Assembly: GCF_001718415.1 (NCBI RefSeq) | Contig: NZ_CP013378.1 | Location: 2,418,001-2,482,000, forward strand | DNA: 64,000 bases | DNA from: Burkholderia pseudomultivorans | GTDB taxonomy: Bacteria > Pseudomonadota > Gammaproteobacteria > Burkholderiales > Burkholderiaceae | Direction of reading: 5' to 3' | Shown here: piece after piece, positions 55,129 through 63,684 of the stretch | Layout: every line of letters begins with the position of its first letter | Position numbering within the stretch: the first letter of the stretch is position 1 | Notes under the pieces: generated by a model | Databases searched by the model: none | Told to the model about the DNA's origin: nothing | The model's input: only the letters and a program-made list of their open reading frames with translations | Program-made: the position numbers and the translations under genes

Positions 55129-57426
55129 ATGGACACGCTACGTATACGGAATGCGCGCCGCACCGGGGATGGCGGCCGGGCGACACGCCGTTGTTCCGCC
55201 GCCTCGCCCGACGCACGACCGGTATTGCCGCACCGCTGCGCGACCAGGCGCGCGCTGGCGATCGCCGCGGCGCTGCTCGCATGCGGCGGCTGTGCGCATG
55301 TGCCGAACCTTCGGGACGACCCCACCAACGCCCAGGTGAAGATCGACGCATTGCACGAGCGCAACGACGCGGTCGACCAGCTGCTCGACAACGCGGACAC
55401 GTTTCGCCAGCAAAACGAGTTCGACGATGCGGCGCGTTCGGTCTACATGGCGAAGCAGCTCGATCCGACCAGCGAGCGCGCACGCCGGATCGGCGCGATG
55501 ATCGACCAGGACCGCAAGCATCTCGCGATCCTGCAGGAAGCCGATCGCATGATGAAGCGCGGTTCGTACGCGCAGGCGGCCGAGCGCGTGCATCGCGTGC
55601 TGGTCGAGGATCCGGCCAACGCGATGGCGGCGCGGATGCAGGCGGAACTCGACGAAAAGCGCCGCCAGCAACACGCGGAGCGCGACGACAAGCTCGCGTC
55701 GTCGTCGATCATGCGCACACCGGTGTCGCTGCAGTTCCGCGACGCGAACGTGCGGATGGTGTTCGAGGCGTTGTCGCGCACCTCCGGGCTGAACGTCATT
55801 TTCGATCGCGACGTGCGCGCCGACCTGAAGACGACGATCTTCGTGCAGAACGCGTCGCTGCAGGACACGGTCGACATGATCCTGTTGCAGAACCAGCTCG
55901 ACAAGAAGCAGATGAACGCGAATACGCTGTTCATCTACCCGGCGACGCCCGCCAAGGAGCTCGAGTACCAGGAGCTCAAGGTGCGCACGTTCCAGTTGTC
56001 GAACGTCGATGCGAAGCAGGTCCAGTCGCTGCTGAAGAGCCTGTTGAAGGTGAAGGAGGCCGTGATCGACGAGCACGCGAACACGGTGACGATCCGCGGC
56101 ACGCCGGACATGATCAAGGTGGCCGAGGAGATGATCGCCGCGCAGGACCTGCCGGAGCCGGAGGTGATGCTCGAGGTCGAGGTGCTGGAGGTGTCGCACG
56201 ACCGGATGTCGCAGCTCGGCATCAACTGGCCGAACTCGTTTACGGTGTCGACGCCCAGCTCGGCCGATACCTGGGGCGTGCTGCACCACCTGCCCATCAA
56301 CGCGCTGAACGTCAGCGGCCTGTCGGCCACCGCGGACTTCAAGCTCACCGACACCGACGCGAACCTGCTGGCGAGCCCGCGCATCCGCGCGCGCAACAAG
56401 GAGAAGGCGCGCATCATGATCGGCGACAAGGTGCCGGTGATTTCGAGCTCGAGCACGCCGAGCACCAGCGGCCCGTCGTTTACGCAGATGATCCAGTACC
56501 TCGACGTGGGCATCAAGCTCGAGGTCGAGCCGCAGGTCTATCGCGACGGCGACGTCGGCATCAAGCTGAATCTCGAAGTCAGCAACATCACCAACACGAT
56601 CTCGAGCGGCAACTCGCAGGGACTCAGCTCGCTCGCCTACCAGATCGGGACGCGCAGTGCGTCGACCAGCCTGCGGCTGCGGGACGGCGAGACGCAGATC
56701 ATGGGCGGCCTGATTTCGGACGAGGACCGCCGCAACGCGAACAAGGTGCCGGGTCTCGGGCAGCTGCCGGTGCTCGGCCGGCTGTTCTCCGATCACGGCG
56801 GCGATCACAAGAAGACCGAGATCGTGCTGCAGATCACGCCGCATATCGTCCGGCCGCAAGTGGCGGCCGATGCGGACACGCAGGAAGTGTGGTCGGGCAC
56901 CGACGTCAACGTGCACGCCGACGAGCTGCGGCTCGATCCGGTGATGCCGAGCGCGGAGGCCGCGCCTGCGGCGCCGGAGGCGAAGGTCGTGCCGGGCAGC
57001 GTGGGCGGCGGGACCACGGGCGGCGCGGCGCCGTCGCCGCTGGAAGCGGCGGCGAGCCGTGCGCAGCCGTCGCCGACGAGCGGCGCGTTCGGGCAGCTGC
57101 CGGCCGCGCCGCGCACGACGCCGCCGCCCGAACCGTACGGCGGGCGGTTCGCGCGGCCTCAGCCGGCGTTGCCCGCGCCGGCCGGCGGGGCCGCCGCGGC
57201 GGAACAGCCGGCGGGCGGCGCGGCGCAGCCGGCCGCACCGACAGGCAATGAAGTCGCGCCTGCGCCGGGCACCGTCGTGACGCCGGTTGCCTCGCCTGCG
57301 CCGGCCGAGCAGGCGGCTGCGGCGGCCAATGCACCGGCGGCCGCGCCGGCGGCGCCGCCGCCGACGCTGCAGATGCCCGCGGGCGACATACCGAGCGAAA
57401 ACCCGCTTCGCCCGGTCGGGAAGTGA
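55129..57426 (+). CDS. gspD: Type II secretion secretin (GspD family)
   Basis: The protein has 765 residues. A signal sequence (ALAIAAALLACGGC) suggests a lipidated or processed N-terminus. A helical TPR-like region (about 65-180) precedes N-domains (about 190-340) and the secretin domain (about 345-575: PEVMLEVEVLEVS, DLASP-like LLASPRIRARNKEKARIMIGDKVPV, VGIKLEVEPQV, LRDGETQIMGGLIS, TEIVLQITPHIVRP). The last about 185 residues are a Pro/Ala/Gly-rich tail. It forms the outer-membrane channel. The start is immediately after the PilP-like stop. Confidence 0.93.
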   Translation: MDTLRIRNARRTGDGGRATRRCSAASPDARPVLPHRCATRRALAIAAALLACGGCAHVPNLRDDPTNAQVKIDALHERNDAVDQLLDNADTFRQQNEFDDAARSVYMAKQLDPTSERARRIGAMIDQDRKHLAILQEADRMMKRGSYAQAAERVHRVLVEDPANAMAARMQAELDEKRRQQHAERDDKLASSSIMRTPVSLQFRDANVRMVFEALSRTSGLNVIFDRDVRADLKTTIFVQNASLQDTVDMILLQNQLDKKQMNANTLFIYPATPAKELEYQELKVRTFQLSNVDAKQVQSLLKSLLKVKEAVIDEHANTVTIRGTPDMIKVAEEMIAAQDLPEPEVMLEVEVLEVSHDRMSQLGINWPNSFTVSTPSSADTWGVLHHLPINALNVSGLSATADFKLTDTDANLLASPRIRARNKEKARIMIGDKVPVISSSSTPSTSGPSFTQMIQYLDVGIKLEVEPQVYRDGDVGIKLNLEVSNITNTISSGNSQGLSSLAYQIGTRSASTSLRLRDGETQIMGGLISDEDRRNANKVPGLGQLPVLGRLFSDHGGDHKKTEIVLQITPHIVRPQVAADADTQEVWSGTDVNVHADELRLDPVMPSAEAAPAAPEAKVVPGSVGGGTTGGAAPSPLEAAASRAQPSPTSGAFGQLPAAPRTTPPPEPYGGRFARPQPALPAPAGGAAAAEQPAGGAAQPAAPTGNEVAPAPGTVVTPVASPAPAEQAAAAANAPAAAPAAPPPTLQMPAGDIPSENPLRPVGK

Positions 57427-57429
57427 GCC

Positions 57430-57963
57430 GTGGCCGCGCGCAACGCAGCGATTCGCGTCGGCCGCAGCGGCCTGCGCGGCTTCACGTTGATCGAGATGGT
57501 CATCACGCTCGCGCTCGTGGCGATCCTCGCGCTCGCGATCATGCCGTTCTCCGAACTGGTCGTGCAGCGGCAGAAGGAGCAGGAGTTGGGCGCCGCGTTG
57601 CGCGAGATCCGCACGGCGCTCGACGCGTACAAGGAGGCGAGCGACGAGGGCAAGATCGAGAAGGAGGCCGAATCGTCCGGCTATCCGCCGACGCTGACCG
57701 TGCTCGTGACGGGCGTGAAAAACGCCCGCGATCCGAAAGGCGGCCTCGTGATGTTCCTGCGCCGCGTGCCGCGCGATCCGTTCTTCACCGGCGACCCCGA
57801 TACGCCGGACGAGGACACCTGGGACGTGCGCGCATACGGCACGCCGCCCGATCCGGCGGCCGACGGCCCGCCCGGCGGCTTCGAGCCCGGCAAGGACGTG
57901 TTCGACGTGACGTCGAAATCGGCCCGTATCGGCCTCAACGGCATTCCGTACAAACAGTGGTGA
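57430..57963 (+). CDS. Type II secretion pseudopilin, second (GspG/H-like)
   Basis: The protein has 177 residues, starting with GTG three bases after the secretin stop. The leader ends LRG, and mature FTLIEMVITLALVAILALAIM has Phe+1 and Glu+5. The globular part (EQELGAALREIRTALDAYKEASDEG, VPRDPFFTG) resembles GspG-like pseudopilins. It is probably a minor or second major pseudopilin. Confidence 0.88.
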   Translation: MAARNAAIRVGRSGLRGFTLIEMVITLALVAILALAIMPFSELVVQRQKEQELGAALREIRTALDAYKEASDEGKIEKEAESSGYPPTLTVLVTGVKNARDPKGGLVMFLRRVPRDPFFTGDPDTPDEDTWDVRAYGTPPDPAADGPPGGFEPGKDVFDVTSKSARIGLNGIPYKQW

Positions 57964-57972
57964 CGGTTCATC

Positions 57973-58395
57973 ATGAAACCCGCTCGCATCCGCCGGATCC
58001 GCGGCTTTACGCTGATCGAAATCGTGGTCGTGATGGCCATCATCGGACTGCTTCTGACGTTGGCCGTGCCGCGCTACATGCACAGTATCGAGCGCGGCAA
58101 GGAACAGGTGAGGCGGCAGAACCTCGCGGTGATGCGCAATGCGATCGACCAGTATTACGGCGACAACGGGCAGTATCCCGAGACGCTCGACGAACTGGTC
58201 GCGAAGCACTATTTGCGCGCGGTGCCGGTCGATCCGGTGAACGGCGACGACAAATGGGCGACGCTCGCATCGCCGGACGAGACCAAGCCCGGCGTGTACG
58301 ACGTCGGGCCCGCGAGCGGCGTGCAGGGCGTGCCGCCGGGGAGCGGGGCGGCGGCCGCGCCGGGAGCGTCGGGAGCGTCGGGAGCGTCGAAATGA
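57973..58395 (+). CDS. Type II secretion pseudopilin, third (GspG-like)
   Basis: The protein has 140 residues. The leader MKPARIRRIRG is followed by FTLIEIVVVMAIIGLLLTLAVPRYMHSIERGKEQ and the pattern YYGDNGQYPETLDELV, typical of small pseudopilins. A Gly/Ala/Ser tail (GAAAAPGASGASGASK) is encoded by tandem GGGAGCGTC-like repeats near 58366-58389. ATGA overlap with the next gene. Confidence 0.9.
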   Translation: MKPARIRRIRGFTLIEIVVVMAIIGLLLTLAVPRYMHSIERGKEQVRRQNLAVMRNAIDQYYGDNGQYPETLDELVAKHYLRAVPVDPVNGDDKWATLASPDETKPGVYDVGPASGVQGVPPGSGAAAAPGASGASGASK

Positions 58396-58997
58396 GCCGG
58401 TCCGGACGCGGCGTCGCGCGCGCGTCGCGTGCCCGTCGCCGCGGGCGGCAGCGCGGGCTCGTGCTGCTTGCGCTGCTGATCGCGCTGATGCTGATGTCGA
58501 TCGCGCTGGCCGGCGCGCTGGACGTCTGGTCGCTGCAGCGGCGCCGCGAGCAGGAGCGGCAGCTGCTGTTCGCCGGCGACCAGTACCGCAAGGCCATCGT
58601 CGGCTATTACCGGCTCGCGCGCGCGTACCCGCAAACGGTCGACGATCTGCTGGAAGACACGCGCTTCGCGAAACCCATGCACCACCTGCGCCGCGCATAT
58701 CCCGATCCGGTCAGCGGCAAGAACGACTGGTCGTTCCTGTGGCGGGCCGACCGCTTCTACGGCGTGTACAGCAGTTCGGAGGGCGCAACCATCAAGCGCG
58801 CGGGATTTCCGGATCGATACATGGACTTCGAGGGCGCCGAGACCTATCGGCAATGGAAGTTCCTGTATCTCGCACCCGGGTTGTCCGCGCCGGCCAGTGA
58901 TGCGGCGGCTGCACCGGCGATGCCGGCCAGCGCGCCGAGCCTGTCCGGTTTTCCGGGCGGCGCGCTGCCCGGACAGCGCCCGGGCGGCCTGTATTGA
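58392..58997 (+). CDS. Atypical pseudopilin lacking Glu+5 (possible tip subunit)
   Basis: The protein has 201 residues. A basic leader (RASRARRRGRQRG) is followed by LVLLALLIALMLMSIALAGALD, so it has the pseudopilin cut site but neither Phe+1 nor the conserved Glu+5. GspK tip subunits also lack Glu+5, so a tip role is possible, though this protein is short for GspK. The globular part (EQERQLLFAGDQYRKAIVGYYRLA, YPQTVDDLLED, YPDPVSGKNDW) is clearly related to GspG-like proteins. It is the last gene of the secretion operon. Confidence 0.78.
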   Translation: MSRSGRGVARASRARRRGRQRGLVLLALLIALMLMSIALAGALDVWSLQRRREQERQLLFAGDQYRKAIVGYYRLARAYPQTVDDLLEDTRFAKPMHHLRRAYPDPVSGKNDWSFLWRADRFYGVYSSSEGATIKRAGFPDRYMDFEGAETYRQWKFLYLAPGLSAPASDAAAAPAMPASAPSLSGFPGGALPGQRPGGLY

Positions 58998-59012
58998 CGC
59001 GGCGGCAATCCG

Positions 59013-59048
59013 AAAAAAAAAGCGCGACGCCCGCCACGGGCGTCGCGC
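59013..59048 (-). terminator. Rho-independent terminator for the PhoX gene
   Basis: On the minus strand the 11-bp stem GCGCGACGCCC / GGGCGTCGCGC with a 5-base loop is followed by nine T. It lies between the convergent secretion operon and the phosphatase gene. On the plus strand the hairpin lacks a T-run. Confidence 0.88.
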
Positions 59049-59128
59049 ATCAAACGGCGTGGAGCGCCGACGAATGAAGCGTGATGAAGAAAGCGTGACA
59101 GGGCCGCGCGGCCCCGTGGTGCCGCGGG

Positions 59129-61093
59129 TCAGGCCTTCGCGAGCTTGATGCCGGTCGGCTCGGCGGTCAGGTAGCCGACGCTCGCGCCGAAGCGGTCCTT
59201 GAAGTTCGCGCGCACGAGCGGATCGAGCGCCGGCTTGACCTTGTCGTGCAGCGGCGATTCCCAGTCGCCCGCGTGCTGGAAGTTGCTCATGATGTAGGTC
59301 CAGCCGTTGATCTCGTCGACCGCGTGCAGGCCCGTCGATTCGGCGCCGGCGGGGCACGACAGCACGCGCGACAGCGTCTTCGTGTCGACGTGGTACGCCC
59401 ACAGGAAGTTGTTCACGTGCATCCCCGAGTCCTCGCCGATGAACAGCGTGCGCAGCTTTTCGGAGAACTTCAGGTTGTCGGGGTTTGCGATCTTGTCGGC
59501 GTTTGCAAGGTTGCCGAGCGCGTCGGCCGACGCGAGGTCCTCGCCGACCAGCGCGGCCGGCGCGCTCATGTCGACCGGCACCCATTCGCTGTCGATCGCG
59601 GCGCCCGACGTGTCGCGCTGACCACCCTTCAGGTTCAGCGCATAGACGGCGCCCGCGGCGATCTTCTTGTCCAGCGCGACGTCGCGCGACGCCGCATTGC
59701 CCTTGACCATCGACGTCTCGATCCGCGACATCGCCGTGTAGACGATCTTGTCCTTCGCGTTCACGGTCGTGCCTTCGAGCTTCGTGAAGGCCATGCTGCC
59801 GCCGATCAGCGCCGCGTAGCGGTGCGTCTCGAGGAACGCGGCGGCCTTTTCCATGCCGGGCTTCACGCGGATCCAGTTGAACTTGCCGCCGAAATGGATC
59901 TTCGTGTAGCTCGCATCGTTCGGGTCGGTCGTCGCGAGGTCCATGATGTCCGACGCCTTCAGCGTGTTCGCGAGCGCCTCGATCTCGCTGCTGGTCGCGT
60001 GGCCGATCTTCAGCCACGTGAGCGTCGCGCTGCCGGCGCCGGCCGACGAGGTCTGCGTCCACTTCGCGACGTACAGCGTGCCGGCCGACAGGTCGGCCGC
60101 CTTGTCGGCGACGAACATGAACAGGCCGCCGTTGGTCGCGTCGTCGCCCATCATCACGGTGCGCTGGTCCGGCATCACCTGGATCAGCTCGTGCGAGATG
60201 CGGCCGAGGCAGTAGTGCTTCTTCACGGTGCCGGTGCCGTCCGGGTTCACCGTGATCTCGGGCAGGTGGCCGTAGTGGTAGGGGTTCGCCCGGGTCTCGT
60301 CGCCGAAGGTGTTCTTGCTGAAGGCCTTGAACTGCGCGTCGGTCGCGGCCTTGGTCGCGTCCGGCTCGTATTCCTCGCTCGACAGGTGCGTGCCCCACGG
60401 CGACAGGCTCGCGCCGCAGGTGATCCACAGCCCGTGCGCCTTCGACGTGTCGACGTTGTGATACTTGACGAGCTTCAGCGCGCCGCTGGCCGGATCCTGG
60501 TCGAGCGTCAGCACCGCGATCGGCGACGGCAGCTGGCCGTACTGCGACGCGCTCGCCTGGTCGCGCGTCGTGTATTCGAACTGCACGACCGCGAACACCG
60601 TGTTGCCCTTCACGCCGGGCACGTTCGCGTTCTTCAGCGTGAGCAGCGAGCTGCCGTCCGGGCAGTCGGAGTAGAACTGGCGTTCCTTGCCGGCGACCGA
60701 GCGGTCGATGATCGGCTGGTTGTTGATGTCGTAGTAGCCGCCCGCGAGGATCGTGCCGCCCTTGCCGTCGGGCACCTGGTCGCCGGTCACGAAGAACGGC
60801 CGGTACGCGAGCTTGAAGTTGCGCGACGAGCCGTCCGAGAACGACACCGACAGCGTCGAGCCGACCGTCGTCGTGGCCATTGCCGCCGGATTGTCGAGCG
60901 TGGGGGCGGCCATCGTCGAGAACGCCGCCGCGGTGTACGCGGCGGCGACCGGCGTCGGCGTCGCCGCGGGATCGTCGTCGCCGCCGCAACCCGTCAGCAG
61001 GGCCGGCAGCGCGAGGCCGGAAAGGGGAAGCATGGGCGCGCCGGCGAGGATCTTCAGGGCCTGACGACGGGAAGCATTGGGCAACGCGGGCAT
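59129..61093 (-). CDS. phoX: PhoX-family phosphatase, Tat-exported
   Basis: The protein has 654 residues. A twin-arginine signal (ASRRQALKILAGAPMLPLSGLALPALLTGC) with a possible lipobox LTGC precedes a beta-propeller of the PhoX/DUF839 type: GASLSPWGTHLSSEEYEPD, and FIGEDSGMHVNN. PhoX enzymes are Fe/Ca-dependent alkaline phosphatases that release phosphate from organic esters outside the inner membrane. The start at 61093 (MPALPNASRR) is preferred over 61165. No convincing PHO box was found upstream. Confidence 0.85.
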   Translation of the reverse strand: MPALPNASRRQALKILAGAPMLPLSGLALPALLTGCGGDDDPAATPTPVAAAYTAAAFSTMAAPTLDNPAAMATTTVGSTLSVSFSDGSSRNFKLAYRPFFVTGDQVPDGKGGTILAGGYYDINNQPIIDRSVAGKERQFYSDCPDGSSLLTLKNANVPGVKGNTVFAVVQFEYTTRDQASASQYGQLPSPIAVLTLDQDPASGALKLVKYHNVDTSKAHGLWITCGASLSPWGTHLSSEEYEPDATKAATDAQFKAFSKNTFGDETRANPYHYGHLPEITVNPDGTGTVKKHYCLGRISHELIQVMPDQRTVMMGDDATNGGLFMFVADKAADLSAGTLYVAKWTQTSSAGAGSATLTWLKIGHATSSEIEALANTLKASDIMDLATTDPNDASYTKIHFGGKFNWIRVKPGMEKAAAFLETHRYAALIGGSMAFTKLEGTTVNAKDKIVYTAMSRIETSMVKGNAASRDVALDKKIAAGAVYALNLKGGQRDTSGAAIDSEWVPVDMSAPAALVGEDLASADALGNLANADKIANPDNLKFSEKLRTLFIGEDSGMHVNNFLWAYHVDTKTLSRVLSCPAGAESTGLHAVDEINGWTYIMSNFQHAGDWESPLHDKVKPALDPLVRANFKDRFGASVGYLTAEPTGIKLAKA

Positions 61094-61265
61094 GTGGAGT
61101 CCAGTTTCGGTGGTTGGAAGAATGGCCTGCGCGACACCGGCGAACGGAAAGTGTCGCGAAGGCAATTTGAAAACTGGACGGAAGTGTAGGGACGCTCGAT
61201 GAAAGTTTTTTGAATTGAAAACGTAATGTGACGTCGGGCGTCCGTCAGGCGTTCGAATCAGGCGC

Positions 61266-62459
61266 TCAATCGCGCTCGGGCGTCGCGGAAATGCGGTGGA
61301 TCGACAGGTCGGCGCCGTCGAACTCGGCCTCGCGGTCGAGGCGCAGGCCGACGGTCGCCTTCAGCGCGCCGTAGACCAGCGCGCCGCCCGCCGTGGCGAT
61401 CGCGATGCCGCCGAGGGTGCCGATCAGCTGCGACAGGAAGGCGACGCCGCCGAGGCCGCCGAGCGCGGGCAGCCCGAACACGCCGGCCGCGAGGCCGCCG
61501 AGCGCGCCGCACATGCCGTGCAGCGGCCATACGCCGAGCACGTCGTCGATGCGCCACTTGTTCTGCACGCAGGTGAACATCGCGACGAACACGGCGCCGG
61601 CCATCGCGCCCGTGACGAGCGCCCCGATCGGGTGCATCACGTCCGAGCCCGCGCAGACCGCGACGAGGCCCGCGAGCGGGCCGTTGTACGTGAAGCCCGG
61701 ATCGTTGCGGCCCGCGAGCCACGCGGCGAGCGTGCCGCCGACCATCGCCATCAGCGAGTTCACCGCGACGAGGCCGCTGATCTTGTCGAGCGTCTGCGCG
61801 CTCATCACGTTGAAGCCGAACCAGCCGACCGCGAGCACCCACGCGCCGAGCGCGAGGAACGGGATGTTCGACGGCGGGTGCGCGGCGATGCGGCCGTCCT
61901 TCGCATAGCGGCCGTGGCGCGCGCCGAGCAGCAGCACGGCCGGCAGCGCGACCCAGCCGCCGAACGCGTGCACGACGACCGAGCCCGCGAAATCGTGGAA
62001 CGGCGCACCGAATGCGTGGGCGAGCCATGCCTGCACGCCGAAGCGGTTGTTCCACGCGATCCCTTCGAAGAACGGGTAGATGAAGCCGACGATGATCAGC
62101 GTCGCGACGAGCTGCGGATTGAATTTCGCGCGCTCGGCGATGCCGCCCGACACGATCGCGGGAATCGCGGCCGCGAAGGTCAGCAGGAAGAAGAACCGCA
62201 CGAGCGCATAGCCGCTGTGCTGCGACAGCGTGCCGATGTCATCGAAGAATTCGACGCCGTACGCGATCGTGTAGCCGATGAAGAAATACGCGAGCGTCGA
62301 CACCGAGAAGTCGACGAGGATCTTCACGAGCGCGTTGACCTGGTTCTTCTTGCGGACCGTGCCGAGCTCGAGAAATGCGAAGCCCGCGTGCATCGCGAGC
62401 ACCATGACGGCGCCGATCAACAGGAACAGTGTGTCGACGCCGGATTTCAGACCATCCAT
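61266..62459 (-). CDS. amtB: Ammonium transporter (Amt/MEP/Rh family)
   Basis: The protein has 397 residues with about eleven helices. Family motifs are AFLELGTVRKKN, GGIAERAKF, FAGSVVVHAFGGW and WPLHGMCGALGGLAAGVFG, with the two pore histidines in the last two. It conducts ammonium across the inner membrane. No glnK gene is adjacent, although amtB is usually preceded by glnK. A sigma-54 promoter and an NtrC-like site lie upstream, so it should be induced by nitrogen limitation. AAGGAAG precedes the ATG at 62459. Confidence 0.93.
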   Translation of the reverse strand: MDGLKSGVDTLFLLIGAVMVLAMHAGFAFLELGTVRKKNQVNALVKILVDFSVSTLAYFFIGYTIAYGVEFFDDIGTLSQHSGYALVRFFFLLTFAAAIPAIVSGGIAERAKFNPQLVATLIIVGFIYPFFEGIAWNNRFGVQAWLAHAFGAPFHDFAGSVVVHAFGGWVALPAVLLLGARHGRYAKDGRIAAHPPSNIPFLALGAWVLAVGWFGFNVMSAQTLDKISGLVAVNSLMAMVGGTLAAWLAGRNDPGFTYNGPLAGLVAVCAGSDVMHPIGALVTGAMAGAVFVAMFTCVQNKWRIDDVLGVWPLHGMCGALGGLAAGVFGLPALGGLGGVAFLSQLIGTLGGIAIATAGGALVYGALKATVGLRLDREAEFDGADLSIHRISATPERD

Positions 62460-62494
62460 GCCGTGGCTTCCTTGCTCAAAAAACGGGCAAGGAA

Positions 62495-62511
62495 TGCAAG
62501 TATCGAGCCAA
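62495..62511 (-). promoter_or_regulatory. Sigma-54 (RpoN) promoter of the ammonium transporter
   Basis: On the minus strand TTGGCTCGATACTTGCA matches the TTGGCAC-N5-TTGCA consensus with one mismatch, and the GG and GC doublets are separated by 10 bases. It would start transcription near 62484, about 25 bases before the start codon. Confidence 0.75.
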
Positions 62512-62620
62512 CTTGGGGAGCGTTTGCGTGGAATTGGTGCGGATGGCCGTGCGATGCGGCACGCCGGTCGGTCGCGTGCGACATCGCGGCGACGGGGATG
62601 GGGCGGCGCAGTGCGAACGA

Positions 62621-62637
62621 TGCACGCGCATGGTGCG
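62621..62637 (-). promoter_or_regulatory. NtrC-like binding site upstream of the sigma-54 promoter
   Basis: TGCACGCGCATGGTGCG matches 11 of 14 defined positions of TGCACCA-N3-TGGTGCA. It is centred about 145 bases upstream of the predicted start, a usual distance for an enhancer. Further TGGTGCG half-sites lie at 62651 and 62682. Confidence 0.55.
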
Positions 62638-62712
62638 ACGCGTGCGGAACTGGTGCGTGTGTCGTGCCGCGTGATGCGAGGTGGTGCGCAGGCAATGCGC
62701 GATCGCGGTGCG

Positions 62713-63057
62713 TCAGCGACGGGGACGGCCGGCAAACAGCGCACGCGGCCGGCACAGCCGCAGCGCGCATGCCGACCAGTAGGCGGCGACGGTCGCCAGC
62801 CCGAGCGCGGCGAACGCAAGGGCTGCGAAGCCTGCCGCCGACTGTCCGTCGCCTTCGGGGCCGAGGATGCCGCGCGCGACGATCAGCGCGGCCGTCCAGA
62901 AGCCGATCACGGCTTGCGTCAGCAGCCGCGCGGCCGTGACGCGGCGCGGGCGGCCCGACGCCGACAGGCGGCGCGCGGCCGGCGGGCGCAGGCACAGGAA
63001 CAGCGTGGCGGCCAGCAACGCGGCCAGTGAGATAAACCAATCGATGAGAAAAGCCAT
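62713..63057 (-). CDS. Small integral membrane protein of unknown function
   Basis: The protein has 114 residues if it starts at the ATG at 63057 (MAFLIDWFISLAALLAATLFLCL). It has an estimated three hydrophobic segments (LIDWFISLAALLAATLFLCL, AVIGFWTAALIVARGIL, FAALAFAALGLATVAAYW) and a basic end. An earlier ATG at 63078 or TTG at 63132 is possible, but neither has a good ribosome site. I do not recognise the family. Confidence 0.6.
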   Translation of the reverse strand: MAFLIDWFISLAALLAATLFLCLRPPAARRLSASGRPRRVTAARLLTQAVIGFWTAALIVARGILGPEGDGQSAAGFAALAFAALGLATVAAYWSACALRLCRPRALFAGRPRR

Positions 63058-63247
63058 GGAGAAGCGGGTGCGGAGCATCAGGTTGAAGCGTGCCCACTTT
63101 ACTGGCGGCGCACCCACGAATAAATCAGACAAGTTCGAAATTGAAAGCCGGTTTTAAGCGTGGATCGCATAGGTCCGTTCCACAGGCGGTATCATCGACG
63201 TCGATCCAACCCTGCAGGCCGCGTGACGCGCGGCCGGAGACTTGTTG

Positions 63248-63676
63248 ATGAAGACGAAGACTTGGCGGGCGCGTCGCGCGCCCGGTGCCGCGCTGGCGAT
63301 CGTGACCATCGGTGCGGCGGTGTTGCTCGCGGGCTGCGAGAAGTCCGGCGCGCCGGCCACGCAACCCGATACGGCCGCAAGCGCGGCGGCCGATGCCGCG
63401 GGCCACGCGGCGCAGGCGCTCGACCAGGTGGCGAGCGCGGTCAACCAGCAGATCAATGCCGCGAAGGCCGGGATCGCGTCCGCGGCGTCGGCGGTGCCGC
63501 CGTTGTCGGCGAGCGGGCTGGCGTCCGCCGCGCAGGCGCAGATCGACGCGGCGGCTTCCGAGGTCGTCGCGCATACGGCGTCCGAGGCCGGTGCGAGGCT
63601 CGCCGAGGCCGGCAAGAAGCTTCAGCAGTGGAGCCAGCAGAATGCGGCGGGCGCGAAGCCCGCGAGCGGCGAGTGA
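63248..63676 (+). CDS. Small lipoprotein, Ala-rich and helical
   Basis: The protein has 142 residues. A lipobox LLAGC follows the signal helix (ALAIVTIGAAVLLAG). The mature chain is a long Ala-rich helix (AASAAADAAGHAAQALDQVASAVNQQINAAKAGIASAAS, ASEAGARLAEAGKKLQQW), perhaps a coiled coil. The function is unknown. The ATG at 63248 follows GGAG; two TTG codons before it are less likely starts. Confidence 0.7.
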   Translation: MKTKTWRARRAPGAALAIVTIGAAVLLAGCEKSGAPATQPDTAASAAADAAGHAAQALDQVASAVNQQINAAKAGIASAASAVPPLSASGLASAAQAQIDAAASEVVAHTASEAGARLAEAGKKLQQWSQQNAAGAKPASGE

Positions 63677-63684
63677 CGCGGAAC

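Noticed and set aside
61094..61265. Possible PHO box before the phoX-like gene
   Set aside because: Only a loose match (CGTCACATTACG) on the minus strand, without a second half in the right spacing.
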